A DNA stretch of 64,000 nucleotides from Anaerotignum propionicum (GTDB lineage: Bacteria; Bacillota; Clostridia; Lachnospirales; Anaerotignaceae), in assembly GCF_024461735.1 (NCBI RefSeq), contig NZ_JANGAD010000004.1:186001-250000 (forward strand), read 5' to 3'. Every line of letters begins with the position of its first letter. Within the stretch, counting starts at the first letter, position 1. The translations under genes and the position numbers were made by a program. The notes under the pieces were generated by a model. That model searched no databases, was not told the DNA's origin, and saw only the letters and a program-made list of their open reading frames with translations. Shown here in pieces: positions 7,269 to 16,427 of this stretch.

Positions 7269-8951
7269 TTGGCAGGAAGAAAACCAAAACCCAAGGCAAA
7301 GTTAAAGATTGCCGCATTGGGTGGGTTAGAAGAAATCGGGAAAAATATGACCATGCTTGAATATGGGAATGATATTATGGTCATTGACTGCGGTCTGGCA
7401 TTCCCTGAGGATGATATGCTTGGAATTGACTTGGTTATCCCCGATGTAACTTATCTGATCAAAAACATAGACAAAGTAAGGGGAATTGTACTGACCCATG
7501 GTCATGAGGATCATATTGGTGCATTACCTTATATTCTGAAACAGCTGAATGTACCGGTATTTGGTACGCTTTTAACACTAGGGCTGTTGGAAAACAAGCT
7601 GAGAGAACACAAAATGCTGGACAAAACCGTGTTGCACACAGTTGTTCCAAGAGAAAGGGTGAATTTGGGTCAATTTAATGTGGAATTTATCCACACCAAT
7701 CACTCTATTGCGGATTCTGTCGCTCTGGCGATTCATACACCCATCGGAACGGTGGTGCACACAGGAGATTTCAAGGTGGATTATACACCCATTGATGGGG
7801 AAATTATTGACCTACAGCGTTTTGGAGAGTTAGGCAAAGAAGGCGTTCTTCTGTTAATGAGTGATAGTACCAATGCAGAAAGAAAAGGCTTCACTATGTC
7901 TGAAAAGAACGTTGGTAAGGTTTTTGAGAAGATTTTTGAGGATACTCCCAAAAACCGTATTATGGTTGCAACGTTCTCGTCTAACATCCATCGAATACAG
8001 CAGGTCGTAAATGCTGCGCATATGTATGGACGTAAGGTTGCCATTATCGGCAGAAGTATGGTCAATGCAGTGAAAACTGCTTCTGAGTTAGATTACTTGA
8101 CCATTCCTCCTCGCACACTGATTGATATTGGCGAAATTAAAAACTATAAAGATGAACAGCTTGTCATTATCACCACTGGCAGTCAGGGCGAAACCATGTC
8201 CGCCCTCACTAGGATTGCAATGAATGAGCATAAGCAGGTAAGCGTGAAGCCTGAAGATAAAATTATTATCAGTGCATCTGCAATTCCCGGTAACGAAAAG
8301 AATGTTACCCGTGTGATAAATGAGTTGTTGAAGAAGGGTGCAAATGTTATTTACGGCGATATGGAAGAAATTCACGTTTCCGGTCATGCTAGACAAGAAG
8401 AGCTTAAGTTAATGCTAGCGTTAACAAAACCTAAGTTCTTTATGCCGGTGCATGGTGAATTTATGCATCTTTCATGCCATAAAGATTTAGCCCTTTCCAT
8501 GGGCTTAGATAAAAACAATATCTTCATTATGAAATTGGGTGAGGTGTTAGAAGTAACACGTAATGAGGCAAAGGTTAACGGCACAGTACCTGCCGGTCGT
8601 GTTATGGTAGATGGACTTGGCGTTGGCGATGTTGGTAACATTGTATTGCGAGACAGAAAGCACTTATCTCAGGACGGTTTAATGGTGGTGGTTGTCACCA
8701 TGGATCGGGAGAGTGGTACCATTGTTGCCGGACCCGATATTATTTCCAGAGGTTTCGTATACGTTCGAGTGGCGGAGGACCTTATGGACGAGGCAAAGAA
8801 AGTGGTGCTGGAAGCATTACTGGATTGCGAGGAGAAGAATATCACCAGTTGGAATTATATTAAGGGTGTCATTAAAGATACTCTAAAGAATTTCCTCTGG
8901 CAGAAAACAAAAAGAAGCCCTATGATTTTACCAATAATCATGGATGTATAA
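7269..8951 (+). CDS. rnj: Ribonuclease J
   Basis: The 560-residue protein is a metallo-beta-lactamase/beta-CASP ribonuclease with 5'-3' exonuclease and endonuclease activity in mRNA decay and rRNA processing. HGHEDH near residues 77-82 is the zinc-binding motif; HTGDFKVD and MSDSTNAE continue the metal and phosphate site; HVSGHA and MPVHGEFMHL are beta-CASP motifs; and the C terminus, KTKRSPMILPIIMDV, is typical of RNase J. I chose TTG 7269 (MAGRKPKPK) because AAAGGAGG ends 8 nt upstream; the in-frame GTG at 7260 overlaps that site. A single-gene unit followed by a strong terminator. Confidence 0.96.
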   Translation: MAGRKPKPKAKLKIAALGGLEEIGKNMTMLEYGNDIMVIDCGLAFPEDDMLGIDLVIPDVTYLIKNIDKVRGIVLTHGHEDHIGALPYILKQLNVPVFGTLLTLGLLENKLREHKMLDKTVLHTVVPRERVNLGQFNVEFIHTNHSIADSVALAIHTPIGTVVHTGDFKVDYTPIDGEIIDLQRFGELGKEGVLLLMSDSTNAERKGFTMSEKNVGKVFEKIFEDTPKNRIMVATFSSNIHRIQQVVNAAHMYGRKVAIIGRSMVNAVKTASELDYLTIPPRTLIDIGEIKNYKDEQLVIITTGSQGETMSALTRIAMNEHKQVSVKPEDKIIISASAIPGNEKNVTRVINELLKKGANVIYGDMEEIHVSGHARQEELKLMLALTKPKFFMPVHGEFMHLSCHKDLALSMGLDKNNIFIMKLGEVLEVTRNEAKVNGTVPAGRVMVDGLGVGDVGNIVLRDRKHLSQDGLMVVVVTMDRESGTIVAGPDIISRGFVYVRVAEDLMDEAKKVVLEALLDCEEKNITSWNYIKGVIKDTLKNFLWQKTKRSPMILPIIMDV

Positions 8952-8954
8952 TCA

Positions 8955-8998
8955 AATCCCCCAAGAATGCTGATAGAGCATTTTTGGGGGATTTTTTG
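8955..8998 (+). terminator. Intrinsic terminator after rnj
   Basis: AATCCCCCAAGAATGCT pairs with AGCATTTTTGGGGGATT around a 5-nt loop, followed by T6. Confidence 0.92.
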
Positions 8999-9278
8999 TC
9001 GCGAAAGGAAAAAGGGCAGTTGAAATGAAAAATAACTTTGTTTTTTGACTAGTAGATAATTCGCGTTGGTATCATTATGTCAATACAATTTGGCATTATT
9101 TCAGAGAAAGTATTCTATTGTATTTGTGAAATTTGCTAATTTTAAACGTTATAATTGGTAAATATTTTTTTGTACTTTGTGAAAATTCTAGGAAATTTTA
9201 AAAATTATACGAAAAAAGTAGATTTTTGACGAGAATAATGGTACACTTATAAAAATTTTTTTAGAAGGAGTTGTTGCA
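8999..9278 (+). other. AT-rich intergenic region carrying the DUF1622 promoter
   Basis: About 280 nt of AT-rich sequence. Apart from the promoter at 9226-9253 and the AGAAGGAG ribosome site of the next gene I see no gene or strong structure. Confidence 0.5.
9226..9253 (+). promoter_or_regulatory. Sigma-A-like promoter
   Basis: TTGACG (9226-9231) and TATAAA (9248-9253) with a 16-nt spacer, just upstream of the DUF1622 gene. Confidence 0.5.
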
Positions 9279-9590
9279 ATGCTATTTTTACGAGAATATT
9301 TAATTATGCTTACGGAATCGGCAATTTTAATGTTTGAGTTTGTTGGTGTGGGAATCATGATTATAGCCGGTGTTAGGGGGATTTATAACTATATTCGTCG
9401 AGATTCCCATACCCGATTAAATCTCTCCAAAGGTATGGCCATGGCACTTGAGTTCAAACTTGGCGGCGAAATTTTACGAACGGTTATAGTCCATGATTTT
9501 TCTGAAATCCTTATTATAGGCGGTATTATAGTACTGCGAGCAGCCCTAGCCTTTATGATTCATTGGTCGATTAAAAACGAAGAGGACTGA
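9279..9590 (+). CDS. DUF1622 family small membrane protein
   Basis: The 103-residue protein has about three hydrophobic segments: residues 12-32 (AILMFEFVGVGIMIIAGVRG), a weaker one at 60-72, and 75-95 (SEILIIGGIIVLRAALAFMI). The loop RLNLSKGMAMALEFKLGGEI with the following TVIVHDF is characteristic of DUF1622, an uncharacterised inner-membrane family. ATG 9279 follows AGAAGGAG at 8 nt. It stands alone with its own promoter. No function can be assigned. Confidence 0.82.
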   Translation: MLFLREYLIMLTESAILMFEFVGVGIMIIAGVRGIYNYIRRDSHTRLNLSKGMAMALEFKLGGEILRTVIVHDFSEILIIGGIIVLRAALAFMIHWSIKNEED

Positions 9591-10057
9591 ATATCCTGCA
9601 GGGAGATACCTACAGAAGATGTTGTTTGAAAATTTCGTTTATAAGGGAAGCAAAAATTTACTTGTCTTTAAAATTTGAGGCAATAGCAGCAGATTTTCCA
9701 ATTTCAGGTTTTAGACCATTCTAAGTTAAACTTGCTGAGTAGGACATCACCTTAGAACAGCAATGTTTTCCAGTCAATAATGTACAATCTTAATACTTGT
9801 CTTTAATAATTATCACTATTGGTTTAAATGAGAGAACAATGGAGTTGCCCCTCGATGATATGCGGACGTCTCTTCTTCTTTTCTTTCTCAAAACACAATT
9901 CATATTTTTATTTTATTTATGTTTAAAGAGCTTCAATTTAATCCTTTCTTACTATTATTCTCTCCAAAATAGTATTTGAACAAATTTTTTACCGTTGGCC
10001 TTTAGCGCATGCGTCCACTTTTATGATATAATGATTTTAGGAAAGGCGGGACGGATC
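9591..10057. other. Intergenic region, nothing convincing apart from the rnhB promoter
   Basis: 467 nt, AT-rich. A 60-codon open frame at 9797-9979 is low-complexity and hydrophobic, with no ribosome site, and I do not believe it. The only feature I support is the extended -10 promoter near 10024-10032. Confidence 0.5.
10022..10032 (+). promoter_or_regulatory. Extended -10 promoter for the RNase HII-YraN gene
   Basis: TGA-TATAAT (-10 at 10027-10032) without a recognisable -35, 25 nt before the start codon; extended -10 promoters tolerate a weak -35. Confidence 0.5.
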
Positions 10058-11179
10058 ATGCAATCAATAAAGGAAATCAAAGAATACTTAGAGCAATGCC
10101 CTTTGGAGGAATTACATCAAGCTGTAGGAGCATTTGAAACTGATGAGAGAAAGGGAGTCCAATTGGCCGTTGCTTCGGCTTTGAAAAGAAGAGCCGCCTT
10201 TGAAAAAGAGCAATTGCGTTTGGATGCCTTATTGGAATATGAAAGGGCTTGTTATGCCCAGGGGTTTGATTTGGTTGCAGGGGTAGATGAGGTTGGCCGT
10301 GGTCCGTTGGCGGGGCCTGTTGTTGCGGCGGCTGTTATTTTACCTAAAAACTGTTTGATTGAGGGTGTTGATGATTCTAAAAAGCTTTCAGCAAAAAAAC
10401 GAGAAACCCTTTATGATGAGATTTTAGAAAAAGCAGTATCTTATGGAGTTGGTGTGGTTTCTTGGGAGAGAATCGATGAAATCAATATCTTGCAGGCAAC
10501 TTATGAGGCTATGCGAGAGGCACTTGCCCAGCTAAACCCAGTGCCAAGGTTTATTTTGGCAGATGCGGTGACGATTCCTGAAATTTTTATACCCCAAAGG
10601 GGCATTATAAAAGGAGATGCAAAGAGTCTTTCCATTGGTGCGGCAAGCATTGTGGCAAAGGTATACCGTGACAGGCTGATGGAGGCTTATGAGGAGTTAT
10701 ATCCCGGTTATGGTTTTGCTTCCAATAAAGGTTATGGATCAACGGAGCATATTGCGGGCATACGTGTTCATGGTCTTTGCCCCATTCATCGCAAAAGCTT
10801 CGTGAAAAATTTTGTCAATCCCGAGGATAATCAGACCAAAGGTGTCATTGGTGAGGAAATGGCGGTCAAAGAAATGCGTCGACTGGGGTATGAAATTTTG
10901 ACTAGAAATTATCGTATCCAAGGGGGAGAAATTGATATTATTGCAAAAAAGGATACATACATCATCTTTACCGAAGTAAAATATAGGGCAGGACGGAAAA
11001 AGGGTGAGCCTTGCGAAGCGGTGAATCACCGTAAGCAGGAGCATATTATTCGCACAGCAAAGGCATATATTGCAGAATATTCCTTAGATTGTGATTTTCG
11101 TTTTGATGTTGCTGAGGTATTAGAGGAGAATGGCAAATCATATTTCCGTTATACAGAGAATGCGTTTTGGATAGCATAA
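10058..11179 (+). CDS. rnhB: Fused RNase HII / YraN (UPF0102) protein
   Basis: One 373-residue frame carries two domains. Residues about 70-255 are ribonuclease HII, which cuts RNA in RNA-DNA hybrids and removes single ribonucleotides: AGVDEVGRGPLAGPVV holds the first Asp/Glu pair, DDSKKLS is the next family motif, and the ADAV and KVYRDRLM regions supply further acidic and basic residues. Residues about 262-373 are a complete YraN domain: GEEMAVKEMRRLGYEIL, GGEIDIIAKKD and FTEVKYR follow the nuclease-like D-ExK pattern. YraN and rnhB are often adjacent separate genes; here no stop or frameshift separates them. An N-terminal helical extension (residues 1-65) precedes RNase HII. The start is ATG 10058 after a GGCGGGA site. 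Confidence 0.9.
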   Translation: MQSIKEIKEYLEQCPLEELHQAVGAFETDERKGVQLAVASALKRRAAFEKEQLRLDALLEYERACYAQGFDLVAGVDEVGRGPLAGPVVAAAVILPKNCLIEGVDDSKKLSAKKRETLYDEILEKAVSYGVGVVSWERIDEINILQATYEAMREALAQLNPVPRFILADAVTIPEIFIPQRGIIKGDAKSLSIGAASIVAKVYRDRLMEAYEELYPGYGFASNKGYGSTEHIAGIRVHGLCPIHRKSFVKNFVNPEDNQTKGVIGEEMAVKEMRRLGYEILTRNYRIQGGEIDIIAKKDTYIIFTEVKYRAGRKKGEPCEAVNHRKQEHIIRTAKAYIAEYSLDCDFRFDVAEVLEENGKSYFRYTENAFWIA

Positions 11180-11189
11180 GGAGTGGGCT

Positions 11190-11999
11190 ATGAGAATAGA
11201 AAATTTGGGAGAATTGGAAGTTGTTGTTTTTGACAATCTAAATCAAACGGGCATGGTAAAGCATTGTTTTACCACACGTCATGGCGGTGTAAGCAAGGGC
11301 TTTTATGCAACGATGAATATGGGCTTGACCAGAGGTGAAGATAAAGAGCTGGTGTTGAAAAATTATGAGATACTTGGGGATGCCATGGGTTTTTCCAAAG
11401 AAAACTATGTGACCTCCCAGCAGACCCATACGACAAACGTGCGACAGATAAAAGGGCAAGACAAAGGCAAAGGCGTACTGCGGGAAAGGGAATATTTTGA
11501 TGTGGATGGATTGATTACCAACGAGCCCAATATACCCCTTGTAATTTTTGGGGCCGATTGTGTTCCTGTTTTTTTATTGGATACCCAAAAAAAGGCAATT
11601 GGTATGGCACATTGCGGATGGATGGGAACGGGCAACCGTATGGCAGAGCATACCCTAAAGGCAATGGTGGATGCATTTGGAACAGAACCCGAAAATGTGG
11701 TTGCGGCAATTGGGCCGTCCATTGGGAAATGTTGTTTTCAGGTGGATGCCCCTGTGGTAGAGCTGTTTCGCAAAAACATAGCCTTTGCAGATGAGATTAT
11801 ATTTGACGACCCTAACGAAGAAGGGAAATATCGTATTGATCTTTGGGAGACAAACCGCCGTTTGTTGGAGAATATGGGGGTGAAAAACATCGAAATCGCA
11901 GGGCTTTGCACCATGTGCGACACAGAGCGTTTTTATTCCCACAGAAAGATGAAAGAAGACAGGGGTGTAATGGCGGGTATTATGGAGCTGAAGGGCTGA
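11190..11999 (+). CDS. pgeF: Peptidoglycan editing factor PgeF / multicopper polyphenol-oxidase (YfiH) family
   Basis: The 269-residue protein has the family's metal ligands: HGGVS with Cys and His in FGADCVPVFLLD and MAHCGWMGT, plus the terminal FYSHRK motif. Members act as purine nucleoside phosphorylases/adenosine deaminases on the bases of nucleosides, and E. coli PgeF removes wrongly incorporated amino acids from peptidoglycan precursors. It starts 10 nt after the rnhB-yraN stop and so is in the same unit. Confidence 0.9.
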   Translation: MRIENLGELEVVVFDNLNQTGMVKHCFTTRHGGVSKGFYATMNMGLTRGEDKELVLKNYEILGDAMGFSKENYVTSQQTHTTNVRQIKGQDKGKGVLREREYFDVDGLITNEPNIPLVIFGADCVPVFLLDTQKKAIGMAHCGWMGTGNRMAEHTLKAMVDAFGTEPENVVAAIGPSIGKCCFQVDAPVVELFRKNIAFADEIIFDDPNEEGKYRIDLWETNRRLLENMGVKNIEIAGLCTMCDTERFYSHRKMKEDRGVMAGIMELKG

Positions 12000-12016
12000 A
12001 AACAAAAGATGTGCTA

Positions 12017-12046
12017 TTGTATTTGGAAAGAATACTGTGGTATAAT
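12017..12046 (+). promoter_or_regulatory. Sigma-A promoter for der-plsY-gpsA
   Basis: TTGTAT (12017-12022), 18-nt spacer, TGG-TATAAT (-10 at 12041-12046), between pgeF and der. Confidence 0.6.
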
Positions 12047-12131
12047 CCTAAGGTGGCTTTTAAGGCTGAATTTACCTAATTAATGCAAAAAAGAATTTAT
12101 TTGCGATAGAGAGAAATATGGAGGAATCATT

Positions 12132-13457
12132 ATGAGTAGACCAATCGTAGCAGTGGTTGGCCGTCCCAATGTGGGGAAATCCACATTGTTTAACCGCTTA
12201 GCTGGAGAAAGAATCTCCATTGTGCAAGATACACCTGGGGTAACCCGTGACCGTATCTATGCGGATGTGGAATGGCTGAACTATAAATTTACCTTGATAG
12301 ATACCGGTGGTATGGAAATCGGTTCTGAAGAAATTATACAAAAACAAATTTTACAGCAGGCGGAAATTGCCATTGAAACTGCTGATGTTGTTTTATTTAT
12401 TACTGATGTAAAAACAGGTGTAACAGATGATGATCGTCAGGTGGCAAATATGCTGCGACGCACCAAGAAGCCTGTGGTATTGGCAGTTAACAAGGTGGAC
12501 AGCACCAAACGGGACACTTTGGATATTTATGAATTTTATGAGCTGGGTATTGGTGATCCTATGCCCATTTCAGCAGGACAGGCATTGGGCCTTGGAGATA
12601 TGCTGGATCAGGTTGTAGAGCATTTTCCTGATGATTCAAGCATGGGTGAAGAGGAAGATGCCATTCGCGTTGCAATCATTGGAAAGCCAAATGTTGGTAA
12701 GTCTTCTTTGATTAACAAAATTCTTGGAGAAGATCGCTTAATTGTAAGCAATATTCCAGGAACAACCAGAGATGCTATTGATACACCCATTACAATCGAT
12801 GGAAAAAAATATATCTTTATTGATACTGCGGGAATGCGACGCAAGAGCAAAATTAAAGAAGAGATTGAGCGTTTCAGCATCATTCGTGCCGTTGCAGCGG
12901 TGGAGCGCTGTGATGTGGCAATTTTGGTTATTGATGCCAATGAAGGGATTACCGATCAGGATACCAAAATTGCAGGAATTGCCCACGAAAGAGGTAAGGC
13001 GGCCATTATCGCGGTAAATAAGTGGGATTCCATTGAAAAAGATGATAAAACCATGAACAGTTATTTAAAGGATATCGGCAATGAGTTAGCTTATATGCCT
13101 TATGCGCCAAGGGTATTTATTTCCGCCCTAAATGGCCAGAGAATCAGCAAAATGCTGGAATTAATTCAAACAGTACACGAAAATCACGCTTTGCGCATCA
13201 GCACAGGTGTGTTAAACGAGGTATTGATTGAGGCAATGGCGATGCAACAACCTCCAGCAGATAAGGGGCGTCAGTTAAAGCTATATTATATGACTCAGGT
13301 TTCGGTAAAACCGCCAACCTTTGTTATTTTTGTAAATGAAAAGGAATTATTCCATTTCTCCTATCGTAGATATATAGAAAATCAATTGAGAGATGCATTT
13401 GGCTTTGTTGGCACACCAATTCATTTTATAGCGAGGGAAAAAGGGGCAAAGGATTGA
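12132..13457 (+). CDS. der: Ribosome biogenesis GTPase Der (EngA)
   Basis: The 441-residue protein has two tandem GTPase domains and a C-terminal KH-like domain, unique to Der, which is needed for late 50S assembly. Domain 1 (about 1-165) has [21 protein letters not shown] and NKVD. Domain 2 (about 178-345) has [28 protein letters not shown] and NKWD. The KH-like part follows from about residue 350 ([11 protein letters not shown]) to the end. A GGAGG site precedes the ATG. PlsY starts 1 nt after its stop, and gpsA follows, an arrangement common in Clostridia. Confidence 0.97.
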   Translation: MSRPIVAVVGRPNVGKSTLFNRLAGERISIVQDTPGVTRDRIYADVEWLNYKFTLIDTGGMEIGSEEIIQKQILQQAEIAIETADVVLFITDVKTGVTDDDRQVANMLRRTKKPVVLAVNKVDSTKRDTLDIYEFYELGIGDPMPISAGQALGLGDMLDQVVEHFPDDSSMGEEEDAIRVAIIGKPNVGKSSLINKILGEDRLIVSNIPGTTRDAIDTPITIDGKKYIFIDTAGMRRKSKIKEEIERFSIIRAVAAVERCDVAILVIDANEGITDQDTKIAGIAHERGKAAIIAVNKWDSIEKDDKTMNSYLKDIGNELAYMPYAPRVFISALNGQRISKMLELIQTVHENHALRISTGVLNEVLIEAMAMQQPPADKGRQLKLYYMTQVSVKPPTFVIFVNEKELFHFSYRRYIENQLRDAFGFVGTPIHFIAREKGAKD

Positions 13458-13458
13458 T

Positions 13459-14073
13459 ATGTTTAGACTCATTAGTTTGCTAATCGGGTATTTTATTGGT
13501 TGCATTTCCATGGGCTTTATTGTTGGAAAGCTTACAAAAACAGATTTACGAAAAAAAGGAAGCGGAAATTTGGGGACAACCAATGCCTTGCGCGTGCTGG
13601 GTTTTCGTGCAGGTCTGGCGACTTTTCTTGGGGATATTCTGAAAGGTGTTGTGGCATTCTTTCTTTGTAGACTGATTTTTCCTGATGATAGTTTGCTGGC
13701 GGGTATTTATGCAGGTGCAGGAGCCATTTTAGGCCATGACTTCCCCTTCTATTTGAAATTTAAGGGCGGAAAGGGTATTGCTTCTACCATTGGTATTGTA
13801 CTATCCTTGACATTTGTATTTTCCCCATTTCTTGGGGCGATTACCATAGCCATAGGGATTTTGGGTGTAGCTTGTTCCGGTTTTATTTCTATGGGCTCTA
13901 TCTTATTTTCAATTTCTATTCCAATCAGTGCCTATTTTTTAGGAATGCCAACAGAAGCAGTGGCGATTTTTACTGCATTGGCGGTTTTGGCAACTTGGCT
14001 CCATAGGGCAAATATAAAACGGTTAATATCCGGCACGGAAAATAAATTTACACTGCATAAAAATGTGCAGTAG
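13459..14073 (+). CDS. plsY: Acyl-phosphate:glycerol-3-phosphate acyltransferase PlsY
   Basis: The 204-residue integral membrane enzyme transfers the acyl group from acyl-phosphate to glycerol-3-phosphate, the first step of phosphatidate synthesis. It has about five to seven hydrophobic segments and the three conserved loops: GKLTKTDLRKKGSGNLGTTN near residues 24-44, the KGGKGIAST motif near 98-106, and the last basic loop, HRANIKRLISGTENKF. The start is immediately after der, and gpsA, which makes its substrate, follows 23 nt later, so the operon pairs supply and use of glycerol-3-phosphate. Confidence 0.96.
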   Translation: MFRLISLLIGYFIGCISMGFIVGKLTKTDLRKKGSGNLGTTNALRVLGFRAGLATFLGDILKGVVAFFLCRLIFPDDSLLAGIYAGAGAILGHDFPFYLKFKGGKGIASTIGIVLSLTFVFSPFLGAITIAIGILGVACSGFISMGSILFSISIPISAYFLGMPTEAVAIFTALAVLATWLHRANIKRLISGTENKFTLHKNVQ

Positions 14074-14096
14074 GAGTTATATTGGAGGTGGCAACA

Positions 14097-15086
14097 GTGA
14101 AAAAAGTTGCAGTAATCGGTTCTGGCAGTTGGGGAACGGCTTTGGCTGTAATGCTTCAAAAACATGGACATGACGTTGTGATTTGGTCCAGACGGCAGGA
14201 CGCTGTGGAGCAAATGCAAAAAGAGAGAGAAAATAAAGAATATTTGCCGGGAGTGTTATTGCCCGAGGGCTTAAATTTTACAGCTGAGAGAGAGAAAGCA
14301 GTGAAGGATGCGGAAATCATTATTCTTTCGGTGCCCTCCAAGGCTGTACGTCAAACAGCTATGGATTTTGCTCCATATTTGAAACCCAATCAGGTTTTGG
14401 TGAACGTTGCCAAGGGGTTAGAGGAGAACAGCTTAAAACGTCTGTCTCAGGTAATTCAGGAATGTGTACCTCAATGTCAGGTTTGTGTGCTATCAGGCCC
14501 AAGCCATGCTGAGGAGGTAGCAAGAGAGATTCCCACAACCTGCTTAATCGCCTCTGAAAATGCAGAGACGGCAAAGATGGTACAAGGGGAATTCATGAAC
14601 CCAAGGTTTCGCCTTTACACCAATACAGACATGGTTGGGGTGGAAATGGGTGCGGCACTGAAAAATGTTATGGCTCTAGCAGCAGGTATTTCTGATGGGT
14701 TAGGCTTTGGCGATAATACAAAGGCTGCAATTATGACCCGAGGTATTGCAGAAATGAGCCGTCTTGGCATTGAGATGGGTGGTAAGCTGGAGACCTTTGC
14801 AGGACTTTCGGGAATTGGAGATTTAATTGTAACCTGTACCAGTATGCACTCCAGAAACCGCAGAGCCGGCATTTTATTGGGTCAAGGGAAAACCCTTGCA
14901 GAGACCCTTGCAGAGATTAAAATGGTTGTAGAAGGCGTAAACACTGTGCAGGCGGCGTATACGCTGGCAAAAGAGCACAACGTGGAAATGCCTATAACCA
15001 ATGCAATTTATGAAGTGCTGTTCCAAGGCAAAAATGCGGAGCAGGCTGTGCTTGATTTAATGAGCAGGGATGGTAAGGCTGAATGA
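14097..15086 (+). CDS. gpsA: Glycerol-3-phosphate dehydrogenase [NAD(P)+]
   Basis: The 329-residue cytoplasmic enzyme reduces dihydroxyacetone phosphate to sn-glycerol-3-phosphate. The N-terminal Rossmann fold shows VAVIGSGSWGTALA; VLSGPSHAEEVA and GAALKNVMALAAGISDGLG carry the substrate site, with the catalytic Lys in AALKNV; and GIGDLIVTCTS is the C-terminal helical-domain motif. I chose GTG 14097 because GGAGGTGG lies 8 nt upstream; the TTG at 14082 is inside that site. It is the last gene of der-plsY-gpsA and is followed by a terminator. spoIVA, which often follows in Clostridia, is not here. Confidence 0.96.
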   Translation: MKKVAVIGSGSWGTALAVMLQKHGHDVVIWSRRQDAVEQMQKERENKEYLPGVLLPEGLNFTAEREKAVKDAEIIILSVPSKAVRQTAMDFAPYLKPNQVLVNVAKGLEENSLKRLSQVIQECVPQCQVCVLSGPSHAEEVAREIPTTCLIASENAETAKMVQGEFMNPRFRLYTNTDMVGVEMGAALKNVMALAAGISDGLGFGDNTKAAIMTRGIAEMSRLGIEMGGKLETFAGLSGIGDLIVTCTSMHSRNRRAGILLGQGKTLAETLAEIKMVVEGVNTVQAAYTLAKEHNVEMPITNAIYEVLFQGKNAEQAVLDLMSRDGKAE

Positions 15087-15092
15087 AAATGA

Positions 15093-15127
15093 GATGCTCC
15101 GATTTTTATAAAATTGGAGCATTTTTT
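15093..15127 (+). terminator. Intrinsic terminator after gpsA
   Basis: ATGCTCC pairs with GGAGCAT, extended by AT pairs, and is followed by T6. Confidence 0.88.
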
Positions 15128-15284
15128 GTGCCTTCTAAGAAATTAAAAACAAAAAAATGTATTGATTTCTTAAATATAGAAAAACTTTTTTTAAGTATTT
15201 TCTTTCATTTACCGTTGTTTTTTCTAGTCAGATTATTATGAGAAGTTATATCGAAATTTTATTTTTTATTCTATATAAGGAGTA

Positions 15285-15314
15285 GGTATATTTTCTTTTC
15301 TTTTACAAATAATA
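15285..15314 (+). promoter_or_regulatory. Candidate sigma-G (forespore) promoter of spoVT
   Basis: GGTATA (15285-15290) fits the sigma-G/sigma-F -35 pattern (GGHATR), and AATAATA (15308-15314) fits six of seven -10 positions (CATACTA-like), with a 17-nt spacer. spoVT is a sigma-G gene in Bacillus subtilis, so the match is where it would be expected. Confidence 0.55.
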
Positions 15315-15368
15315 CAAGCACAAGGAAATCAAATGTAACAACCTTATTTGTAAACGGAGGTATTTTCT

Positions 15369-15914
15369 ATGAAAGCGACGGGAATCGTAAGAAGAATAGA
15401 TGATTTAGGAAGGGTGGTAATCCCAAAGGAAATTCGACGCACATTGCGCATTAGAGAAGGAGATCCATTGGAAATATTCACCGACAGAGAGGGTGAAATT
15501 ATTTTAAAGAAATATTCACCCATTGGTGAATTAGGGACATTTGCGAAAGAATATGCAGAGAGCTTGGCACAAACTGCCGGACATGTAACCTGTATTGTTG
15601 ATAAGGATCAGATTATTGCCGTTTCCGGCGGCTCAAAAAGAGAACTGTATGAAAAACACATTAGCCCAGAGATGGAAAAGTGCATAAACCGCAGAACAAC
15701 GTTGATTGCCGATAAAAACGACAGCAATTTTGTGCCAATTTTGGATGACGACAGCATGGAGGGTTATAATCATCAGTTGATTACCCCTATTATTGCTGAA
15801 GGAGATGCCATGGGTGCAATTATTTTCCTCTCCAAGGATAAAAAAATGGGTGAGGTTGAGGGCAAGCTTGCTCAAACAGCAGCAGGATTTTTGGGCAGAC
15901 AGATGGAACAATAA
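15369..15914 (+). CDS. spoVT: Stage V sporulation protein T (AbrB-family regulator)
   Basis: The 181-residue protein has an N-terminal AbrB/SpoVT DNA-binding swapped-hairpin domain, MKATGIVRRIDDLGRVVIPK through about residue 50, and a C-terminal GAF-like domain (about 56-178). That combination and length identify SpoVT rather than AbrB (about 95 aa). In B. subtilis, SpoVT adjusts sigma-G-dependent genes in the forespore and is needed for a normal coat and spore dormancy. The ATG is preceded by ACGGAGG. It is a monocistronic gene with a putative sigma-G promoter and its own terminator, and it is the clearest evidence in the window that the organism makes endospores. Confidence 0.95.
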   Translation: MKATGIVRRIDDLGRVVIPKEIRRTLRIREGDPLEIFTDREGEIILKKYSPIGELGTFAKEYAESLAQTAGHVTCIVDKDQIIAVSGGSKRELYEKHISPEMEKCINRRTTLIADKNDSNFVPILDDDSMEGYNHQLITPIIAEGDAMGAIIFLSKDKKMGEVEGKLAQTAAGFLGRQMEQ

Positions 15915-15967
15915 TTGTTTAATTATTTTCAATGAATAAACTACCCTTTGATTTGAATTTGAAGTAT

Positions 15968-16005
15968 AAAAACGGTATCCGTAAGCAGAACGGATGCCGT
16001 TTTTT
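15968..16005 (+). terminator. Intrinsic terminator after spoVT
   Basis: AACGGTATCCGT pairs with ACGGATGCCGTT around a short loop, followed by T6. Confidence 0.88.
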
Positions 16006-16157
16006 AATGCTGATTTTATTGTGTTGTAAGGGTGAGTAAAATATGATAGGCTGATAAGAGTTATGTAGAAAAGACATTATAAAAGGAAATAGAATTCAGT
16101 GAAAAAGTGACAGGAACAGAAATATGGAAGTATTTTTATTTGGAGAGGAAAAAACAA

Positions 16158-16373
16158 ATGGATATTGTGATTGGTGGAATTTATGAGCATTACAAAGGAA
16201 AAAAATACTGTGTTGTGGGAGTGGCGTACCATTCCGAGACGCTAGAAGAAATGGTAGTATATCGTCAACTTTATGGTGAGCATGGTCTATGGGTGCGACC
16301 AAAGGAAATGTTTTTGGAAATGGTAAGAGTAGATGGGAATGAGATTCCTCGCTTTCGTCTAACACAGGAATAG
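16158..16373 (+). CDS. DUF1653 family protein
   Basis: The 71-residue protein MDIVIGGIYEHYKGKKYCVV... with LEEMVVYRQLYGEHGLWVRP and MFLEMV matches DUF1653, a small beta-barrel-like family of unknown function. ATG 16158 follows GGAGAGGAAA; the upstream in-frame GTG at 16107 has no comparable site. A terminator shared with the convergent CPBP gene follows. Confidence 0.8.
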   Translation: MDIVIGGIYEHYKGKKYCVVGVAYHSETLEEMVVYRQLYGEHGLWVRPKEMFLEMVRVDGNEIPRFRLTQE

Positions 16374-16387
16374 GAATTTTTTCCATT

Positions 16388-16427
16388 AAAAAAGGCCACT
16401 CCTCAAAAGGAAGTGGGCCTTAATATT
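16388..16427. terminator. Bidirectional terminator between convergent genes
   Basis: AAGGCCACT (16392-16400) pairs with AGTGGGCCTT (16412-16421), with an A-run on the left and a T-rich tract on the right, so it can end both the DUF1653 gene and the minus-strand CPBP gene. Confidence 0.75.

Noticed and set aside
7027..7305. 92-codon frame overlapping the rnj start
   Set aside because: It runs into rnj in another frame, spans the nested hairpin at 7066-7134 and lacks a ribosome site.
9797..9979. 60-codon open frame between the DUF1622 and rnhB genes
   Set aside because: No ribosome site, hydrophobic low-complexity sequence, and no family resemblance.
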